Position numbers and translations under genes: made by a program
Shown: positions 31,444 to 36,817 of the stretch, piece after piece
Position numbering within the stretch: position 1 is the stretch's first letter
Layout of the letters: every line of letters starts with the position of its first letter
From: Ruminococcaceae bacterium UBA7212
Lineage (GTDB): Bacteria > Bacillota > Clostridia > Oscillospirales > Acutalibacteraceae
Direction of reading: 5' to 3'
Assembly (NCBI GenBank): GCA_002490525.1
Contig: DKUE01000001.1
Location: 1 to 36,817 of the forward strand
DNA: 36,817 nucleotides
Notes under the pieces: model-generated
Database searches by the model: none
The model's input: the letters and a program-made list of their open reading frames with translations, nothing else
Told to the model about the DNA's origin: nothing

Positions 31444-33522
31444 TTAGGCCTTTGTCACGGTGATGCGTTGATTTTTTTGCATCCTGATTTTGATTTCCCG
31501 CTGTGTAAAGACAGATTCGCTGTCTGCGGAAATTTTGCACGCTTCAAACGGATTTTCAAGTCTTAACATACCGCTTTGCTCGCTGAAAATCACAATATTT
31601 TTAATTTCGCCGTTCTGCATTTGTGCTGATACCAAAAACGCCCCGTCTGCACGTAAGTTTTCAAATCGGCAATCCAAGGCTGTATTCCAATTCGGGAAAA
31701 TGCGTAAAATGCCCTCGTAGCTTTGCAAAACCATTTCGTTTAAGGTGGCGGCGGTCAGACTGCAATTCTCCAAGCATCCGCCGCCGTGGAGCATCAGCAA
31801 ATTCGGCTGCTGGAATTTTTTATAGTTGTGTTTCAGTTTTTTCAAAATCAAAGCGGGGGAAATCCCCAATCTTACCGCGCAGGGGAATACGGAGTTGGTC
31901 GCATTGTCGTCACACCAACGGTCATTGATGAAAAATGTATTTCGGGCAATTTGCAAAAGTCGAGTCTTGCCTGCCCGTCCCCATTGTCCGATGGGGTAAA
32001 TATGCTGTAAGCAGAGAAAATTGCCTTTATTCCATGCCATACCCTTTTCTGTGTAGCGGAATACCTTTTTAAAGTGCTTGTAAAAAGTTGGGTAATCGCT
32101 GAGCTTTTCTAAAATATCCTGCCATTTCTCATATTTCTCCGCATCTCGTTCGAGTGCCTTTGCCATATCGAGAAGCGTTTGAAATACCATTCGGACAAGC
32201 CCTAATGAGAGTAAATTATTTTTGGCATGAATTTCCTTTTGGTGCGTGCGCGGATTGAAATTTTCCGCATAATAGGGTACCTCATGTATGGCGTCATCGT
32301 AAATCACATATCTGCCGTTTTCGAGAACCAAAAAATCCTCCCAAAACGCGCCGACTTCTTTTAAAAACGGATAGAGGTGTTTTGCGGCAAAAGCTTTGTC
32401 ACGCGTGGCGTTCCAGCGTATTACCGCAATCACCGCCGCATATGCGGCATTGCTTTTTTGCCCCAAAAACATCTTCTCATACGGTGCGGGCGGTTCAGCA
32501 TATTCTGAAAACAGCCCTTTTGGAAGCAGACCTACAGGATAATACACGCCATTACAGTTTAAATACTCTCTTGCACATTTTTGGCCGCGCGGCAGAAATT
32601 CCTCAAGCGGTGTAAAATAGCAATCCGTCAGTTCTGCGTGGTTTGAACTGCACAAGGCATAAAACGGTGCTTCATAGTTATAGTTCAAATGATAGTCGCC
32701 GTGCCAGTTGACATTTTCCACTGTGATGAAATTACCGTAAATGCCGGGCGGGAATTTTTCGTTTCGCGCACAGATTGCCAAATGATATTGGCAGGCATAC
32801 CAGTTTAACTCTAACTGCTCATCGGAAACTTCAAAAGCGGATTTTGCATAAAACGCCTTCCACCAAGCTTCGTGTGCCGCTTCGGCGGTCTGATAATCAT
32901 TTTCGGCAAAGTCCGCAAGGTGCGAAAGTACATCCTGCGTGAATGTATCGCTGTCAAAATTCGTCGCGGCGGAAAGCACATACTGATTCGGCGCAAATGC
33001 ACGCAGCCCAGCCGTTACTGCGCAGGGGAATTGCAGCTTTTCATTTTCAAATATACGGGTAAAGCCGCAAATACCGTCTTTTGAAAATGTATCTAATTTA
33101 TCCGCACCGCACGAAAAAGCAGAAAGCTTTGCAGTCGGCAGCCGGTCCGTATCACTTGCGGAAAGCGTGAAAAACACATCGTTTTGTGTGGCACAGACCG
33201 TGACCGTGATTTCCACAAACTGTTCGCTGTCCGCAAAGCGGCACAACAGCTTGCCCTCGTCCATACGCTGCTCGACATAGTAGTTTTTATATAAATTTTG
33301 CGAAATATCAAAATCTACATAGCCTAAGGGTTTAATGCCGCCGTTTTCGTCACGGTGCTCGTTTGCCAGCCAAAGGTCGCATTTGGCGAGATATACGCGC
33401 AGCCCCGCATCGCTGTTGCCGAGAACGGCAGATAAATCTCCGTTACCGCACAGTGCGCCGTCGGGTATGGCATATTTGCCGGAACGCTCCGGCGGGGTGG
33501 TTATCGTTACGGTATGCTTCAT
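31444..33522 (-). CDS. Cytoplasmic GH95-like glycoside hydrolase
   Basis: This 692-residue protein resembles (alpha/alpha)6-barrel glycoside hydrolases, closest by eye to family GH95 (alpha-fucosidase/galactosidase). The N-terminal beta domain (about 1-200) has an IPDGALCGNGDLSAVLG start. The barrel (about 215-600) includes VNWHGDYHLNYNYEAPFYA (271-289), matching the GH95 W-N-G-D-Y-H-x-N-x-N signature, and a helix pair with HLYPFLKEVGAFWEDFL. A small beta domain ends it. There is no signal peptide, so it should act on sugars already taken up. ATG 33522 follows AGGAG by 6 bp; 44 in-frame codons upstream overlap the promoter and are rejected. Substrate unknown; no transporter lies nearby. Confidence 0.7.
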   Translation of the reverse strand: MKHTVTITTPPERSGKYAIPDGALCGNGDLSAVLGNSDAGLRVYLAKCDLWLANEHRDENGGIKPLGYVDFDISQNLYKNYYVEQRMDEGKLLCRFADSEQFVEITVTVCATQNDVFFTLSASDTDRLPTAKLSAFSCGADKLDTFSKDGICGFTRIFENEKLQFPCAVTAGLRAFAPNQYVLSAATNFDSDTFTQDVLSHLADFAENDYQTAEAAHEAWWKAFYAKSAFEVSDEQLELNWYACQYHLAICARNEKFPPGIYGNFITVENVNWHGDYHLNYNYEAPFYALCSSNHAELTDCYFTPLEEFLPRGQKCAREYLNCNGVYYPVGLLPKGLFSEYAEPPAPYEKMFLGQKSNAAYAAVIAVIRWNATRDKAFAAKHLYPFLKEVGAFWEDFLVLENGRYVIYDDAIHEVPYYAENFNPRTHQKEIHAKNNLLSLGLVRMVFQTLLDMAKALERDAEKYEKWQDILEKLSDYPTFYKHFKKVFRYTEKGMAWNKGNFLCLQHIYPIGQWGRAGKTRLLQIARNTFFINDRWCDDNATNSVFPCAVRLGISPALILKKLKHNYKKFQQPNLLMLHGGGCLENCSLTAATLNEMVLQSYEGILRIFPNWNTALDCRFENLRADGAFLVSAQMQNGEIKNIVIFSEQSGMLRLENPFEACKISADSESVFTQREIKIRMQKNQRITVTKA

Positions 33523-33564
33523 ACGGTACTCCTGATTACAGAAATCTTTTTTTAATTCAGATTT

Positions 33565-33593
33565 AGTGTAGCATATGCATAGTCCGAATGCAA
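33565..33593 (-). promoter_or_regulatory. Sigma-A promoter for the glycoside hydrolase gene
   Basis: On the minus strand TTGCAT (33593-33588) and TACACT (33570-33565) are separated by 17 bp, about 43 bp ahead of the start codon. The boxes are moderate matches. Confidence 0.65.
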
Positions 33594-33684
33594 GCGCACA
33601 CCTATTTACATGGCATTTGCGCATGCGTTTTACAAAATTTTCAAAAATTTTCACTTTTTGCGCGGATTTTCATGAGATTTCGTA

Positions 33685-33713
33685 TTTACACACCGTCAAG
33701 AAAGTGATACAAT
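33685..33713 (+). promoter_or_regulatory. Sigma-A promoter for nifJ
   Basis: TTTACA (33685-33690) and TACAAT (33708-33713) are spaced by 17 bp, with one mismatch each. A leader of about 65 nt ends in a near-perfect AAGGAGG ribosome site, as expected for a highly expressed gene. Confidence 0.75.
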
Positions 33714-33784
33714 AAATCCGTATGTGGACGGGCGGGTTTTCCGCTCCCTTACAAGTTAACAAACCTTTCAAGGAGGAAATATCC

Positions 33785-36700
33785 ATGGCAGAAACTCAGA
33801 AACCCATTGTTTCGCGCAAAAGCAAAACAATGGACGGTAACAATGCCGCCGCATATGTTTCTTATGCGTTTACGGAAGTCGCCGGCATTTATCCGATTAC
33901 GCCGTCCAGCCCGATGGCGGACTATGTTGACCAATGGTCGGCACAGGGCGTAAAGAACATTTTCGGCACAACCGTTAAGGTTGCAGAAATGCAGTCCGAA
34001 GCCGGTGCCGCAGGTACAGTGCACGGTTCTTTGGCAGCAGGTGCGCTGACCACTACTTACACCGCTTCTCAGGGTCTTCTTTTGATGATTCCCAATATGT
34101 ATAAAATCGCGGGTGAATTGCTCCCATCGGTGTTCCATGTGTCTGCACGCTGTGTTGCGTCCCATGCACTGAACATCTTCGGCGACCATTCCGACGTGTA
34201 TGCCTGCCGTCAGACCGGTTTTGCAATGCTGGCTGAGACCAACCCGCAAGAGGTAATGGATTTGGCGGCTGTTGCACACTTGGCAGCAATTGAGAGCCGT
34301 GTGCCGTTCATCAACTTCTTTGACGGTTTCCGTACCTCACACGAAATTCAGAAAATCAAGATTTGGGATTATGCCGACCTCAAAGAAATGTGCAATATGG
34401 ACGCAGTTGATGCGTTCCGTAAACGTGCATTGAACCCCGAGCATCCCGTGATGCGCGGTTCGCACGAAAACGGCGACATCTTCTTCCAGCACAGAGAAGC
34501 CTGCAACGAATACTACGAAGCAGTGCCCGGCATTGTTGAAAAGTATATGGAAAAGGTCAACGAAAAACTTGGCACAGACTATAAGCTCTTCAACTACTAC
34601 GGTGCACCCGATGCCGAAAAGGTTATCGTGGCAATGGGCTCTATCTGCGACGTCGCAGAAGAAGTTATCGACTACTTAACCGCAAAAGGTGAAAAGGTCG
34701 GTCTTGTCAAGGTTCGTTTGTACAGACCGTTCAGTGCTGCTAAACTTTGCGAAGCCATCCCTGCAACCGCAAAGAAAATCGCAGTGCTCGACAGAACCAA
34801 AGAACCCGGCTCCATCGGCGAGCCGCTGTTCCTCGATGTTGTTGCCGCACTCAACGAAATGGGCAGAACCGCAAAGGTTTGCGGCGGAAGATACGGTCTC
34901 GGTTCTAAGGACACTCCCCCTGCAAGTGTGTTTGCAGTGTATGAGCATCTCGACAAAGAGAACCCCGAGCGTCAGTTCACCATCGGCATCAAGGACGATG
35001 TTACACATCTCTCTCTTGACGAGAAGCCCTCGCCGAATACCGCTGCGGAAGGCACCATCGAGTGCAAATTCTGGGGCTTGGGCGGCGACGGTACCGTCGG
35101 TGCAAACAAAGACTCCATCAAAATCATCGGCGACCATACCGACAAATATGTTCAGGCATATTTCCAGTATGACTCCAAGAAAACCGGCGGCGTAACCATT
35201 TCCCACCTTCGTTTCGGCGACAAGCCGATTAAGAGCCCCTATTACATCAATAAAGCGGACTTCGTGGCATGCCACAACCCGTCTTATATTGAAAAGGGCT
35301 TCAAGATGGTGCAGGATGTTAAGCCCGGCGGCGTATTCCTCATCAACTGCCAGTGGGATGCGGCAGAACTTGCTGAAAAGCTCAACGCAGAAACCAAGCG
35401 TTACATTGCCGAAAACAATGTTCAGCTTTACACCGTGAACGCGATTGACCTTGCCGCACAAATCGGCTTGGGCAAACGTACCAATACCGTTCTTCAGTCC
35501 GCTTTCTTCTCCCTGTCTAAGGTTCTTCCCGAGGCGGAAGCTATCGGCTATATGAAAGAAAAAGCCCAGAAGTTCATGAAGAAGGGTATTGAAATCGTCC
35601 AGATGAACGAAAAAGCAATCGACGCAGGCGCAACCGCGTATGTGAAGATTGATGTTCCCGCAGATTGGGCAAATGCAACCGACGATACAGCTGCTGTGAC
35701 CGAGAACGGTCCCGCAAAGCTGGTCAAGATGGTTGACAACATCATGAAGCCCGTCGGCAAAATGGACGGTGACAGCCTGCCTGTTTCCGCATTCGTTGAC
35801 CATGCAGACGGTACCTTCGAGCAGGGCGCGGCGGCTTATGAAAAACGCGGCGTTGCGGTTATGGTTCCCGAGTGGAACGGGGATACTTGCGTACAGTGCA
35901 ACAAGTGTGCCTATGTCTGCCCGCACGCAACCATCCGTCCTTATGCGCTGACTGCTGAAGAAGCAGCTGCCGCACCCGAAGTAGCCACCATCGTGGACAA
36001 AAAGGGTAAGGGCAAGGATGTTTATAAATACACCATGGCGGTTTCTCCGATGGATTGTATGGGTTGCGGCGTATGTATCGGCGTCTGCCCGACCTCCTCT
36101 TTGAAAATGGTATCCCGTGAGTCTCAGGATGCAAAACAGGCGGCATTCGATTATATGGTTGCCAACGTCACCGTCAAGGAAGACCTTGCAAATAATACTG
36201 TAATCGGCAGCCAGTTCAAGACCCCGCTTCTCGAGTTCTCGGGCTCCTGCGCAGGCTGTGCAGAAACCTCTTATGCACGTTTGATCACCCAACTGTTCGG
36301 TGACAGAATGTATATCTCCAATGCTACAGGCTGTTCGTCCATTTGGGGCGGTCCTGCGGCAACATCCCCCTACACTGTCAATAAAGACGGTCACGGTCCC
36401 GCATGGGCAAACTCCCTGTTCGAGGATAACGCAGAGCATGGCTTCGGTATGTACCTCGGTCAGAACGCAATCCGTAACCGTTTGATTGACGATGTGAAGC
36501 AGATTGCGGCAGCTGATGAAGCACCTGAAAACGTGAAAGCGGCTTGCCAGGCATATTTGGATACCGTTTCCGACGGTGCAAAGAATACCGCGGCAACCAA
36601 GGCTTTGGTAGAAGCACTTGAGGCACTTGACTGCGATTGCCCGACACGTAAGGATATTTTGGATAACAAAGAATACCTCTCCAAGAAATCCGTTTGGATT

Positions 36701-36817
36701 TTCGGCGGCGATGGCTGGGCATACGACATCGGCTTCGGCGGCGTAGACCACGTTCTCGCAACAGGTGAGGATGTCAACATCATGGTATTTGATACCGAGG
36801 TGTACTCCAACACCGGC
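33785..36817 (+). CDS. nifJ: Pyruvate:ferredoxin oxidoreductase, 3' end cut by window
   Basis: PFOR oxidises pyruvate to acetyl-CoA and CO2 and reduces ferredoxin, the central step of anaerobic fermentation. The frame is open from ATG 33785 to the window edge (1011 codons of about 1170-1180 expected), so it is a partial gene, not a broken one. The N-terminal domain has GIYPITPSSPMADY (about 34-47). Two ferredoxin-like clusters use Cys702, 705, 708, 712 and Cys758, 761, 764, 768. Proximal-cluster cysteines 822, 825 and 850 and the thiamine motif GDGWAYDIG (975-983) are intact. All domains are fused in one chain. Codon use is visibly more biased to C-ending codons than in neighbours, fitting high expression. 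Confidence 0.97.
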   Translation, partial: MAETQKPIVSRKSKTMDGNNAAAYVSYAFTEVAGIYPITPSSPMADYVDQWSAQGVKNIFGTTVKVAEMQSEAGAAGTVHGSLAAGALTTTYTASQGLLLMIPNMYKIAGELLPSVFHVSARCVASHALNIFGDHSDVYACRQTGFAMLAETNPQEVMDLAAVAHLAAIESRVPFINFFDGFRTSHEIQKIKIWDYADLKEMCNMDAVDAFRKRALNPEHPVMRGSHENGDIFFQHREACNEYYEAVPGIVEKYMEKVNEKLGTDYKLFNYYGAPDAEKVIVAMGSICDVAEEVIDYLTAKGEKVGLVKVRLYRPFSAAKLCEAIPATAKKIAVLDRTKEPGSIGEPLFLDVVAALNEMGRTAKVCGGRYGLGSKDTPPASVFAVYEHLDKENPERQFTIGIKDDVTHLSLDEKPSPNTAAEGTIECKFWGLGGDGTVGANKDSIKIIGDHTDKYVQAYFQYDSKKTGGVTISHLRFGDKPIKSPYYINKADFVACHNPSYIEKGFKMVQDVKPGGVFLINCQWDAAELAEKLNAETKRYIAENNVQLYTVNAIDLAAQIGLGKRTNTVLQSAFFSLSKVLPEAEAIGYMKEKAQKFMKKGIEIVQMNEKAIDAGATAYVKIDVPADWANATDDTAAVTENGPAKLVKMVDNIMKPVGKMDGDSLPVSAFVDHADGTFEQGAAAYEKRGVAVMVPEWNGDTCVQCNKCAYVCPHATIRPYALTAEEAAAAPEVATIVDKKGKGKDVYKYTMAVSPMDCMGCGVCIGVCPTSSLKMVSRESQDAKQAAFDYMVANVTVKEDLANNTVIGSQFKTPLLEFSGSCAGCAETSYARLITQLFGDRMYISNATGCSSIWGGPAATSPYTVNKDGHGPAWANSLFEDNAEHGFGMYLGQNAIRNRLIDDVKQIAAADEAPENVKAACQAYLDTVSDGAKNTAATKALVEALEALDCDCPTRKDILDNKEYLSKKSVWIFGGDGWAYDIGFGGVDHVLATGEDVNIMVFDTEVYSNTG

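Noticed and set aside
33600..33625. A CcpA cre site in the region between the glycoside hydrolase and nifJ
   Set aside because: The CGCATGCG-centred sequence is out of register with the cre consensus by one base, so I do not call it.
33523..33654. N-terminal extension of the glycoside hydrolase (44 more codons)
   Set aside because: The extension spans the likely promoter and the AGGAG site, and the family-like start is at 33522.
34676..36751. A 691-codon open frame on the minus strand opposite nifJ
   Set aside because: It is antisense to an unmistakable PFOR with all cluster and thiamine motifs. Its composition is that expected from reading strongly biased codons backwards, and it has no recognisable domain.
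33785..36817. nifJ as a truncated pseudogene
   Set aside because: No stop codon interrupts the frame; it simply runs off the window edge about 160-170 codons before the usual end.

Overview
The window reads as core chromosome of an anaerobic, spore-forming Firmicute of the class Clostridia. A gut-type Oscillospirales/Ruminococcaceae member is my guess from gene order and moderate GC; no rRNA is present to settle it. The evidence is a spoVM gene, a GerW/YtfJ sporulation protein, a one-chain pyruvate:ferredoxin oxidoreductase, and low-GC Gram-positive gene order (scpA-scpB; remA-gmk-rpoZ-priA-def-fmt-rsmB-rlmN-stp-pknB-rsgA-thiN-spoVM; hprK, murB, rapZ-whiA). Gene density is very high, no intergenic gap exceeds about 265 bp, and I saw no tRNA, rRNA, CRISPR array, insertion sequence or prophage.

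Layout. (1) 72-5745, plus strand: an M50 site-2 protease, chromosome-segregation factors ScpA and ScpB, a DUF2953 protein, GerW/YtfJ, a D-Ala-D-Ala carboxypeptidase preceded by a hairpin that covers its ribosome-binding site, an RluB-type pseudouridine synthase and a small GNAT-like protein. (2) 5810-19479, plus strand: a long housekeeping run from a consensus promoter (5723-5751) through yicC, remA, gmk, rpoZ, priA, def, fmt, a YugP-like metallopeptidase, rsmB, rlmN, the PP2C phosphatase/PASTA kinase pair, rsgA and thiN, then two tiny genes: a 50-residue membrane protein and a 27-residue SpoVM. It ends at an 18-bp terminator hairpin shared with a convergent unknown gene (19556-20083, minus). 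(3) 20324-25854, plus strand: hprK, a ROK glucokinase, murB, rapZ, whiA and a second ROK protein behind a good sigma-A promoter. This joins carbon-catabolite control to glucose phosphorylation and cell-wall precursor synthesis. (4) 26045-33522, mostly minus strand: a DXS/transketolase-like enzyme facing a MerR regulator, a MATE transporter, a CNNM/CBS-domain membrane protein and a GH95-like glycoside hydrolase. (5) 33785 to the right edge: nifJ (PFOR), cut by the window end after 1011 codons.

The most interesting element is the region between the DXS-like gene and merR. The enzyme gene has a promoter with a 19-bp spacer filled by a perfect 16-bp palindrome, the hallmark of MerR-type activation, and it faces a consensus 17-bp-spacer promoter for merR. 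The enzyme has lost several residues that define DXS, so it may use another substrate. Other points are the ribosome-site hairpin before the carboxypeptidase gene, a sporulation-type promoter before the small membrane gene and spoVM, a non-PASTA domain inside the kinase ectodomain, and a perfect 26-bp extragenic palindrome. I found no clearly new multi-gene system; most of the window is conserved housekeeping sequence.
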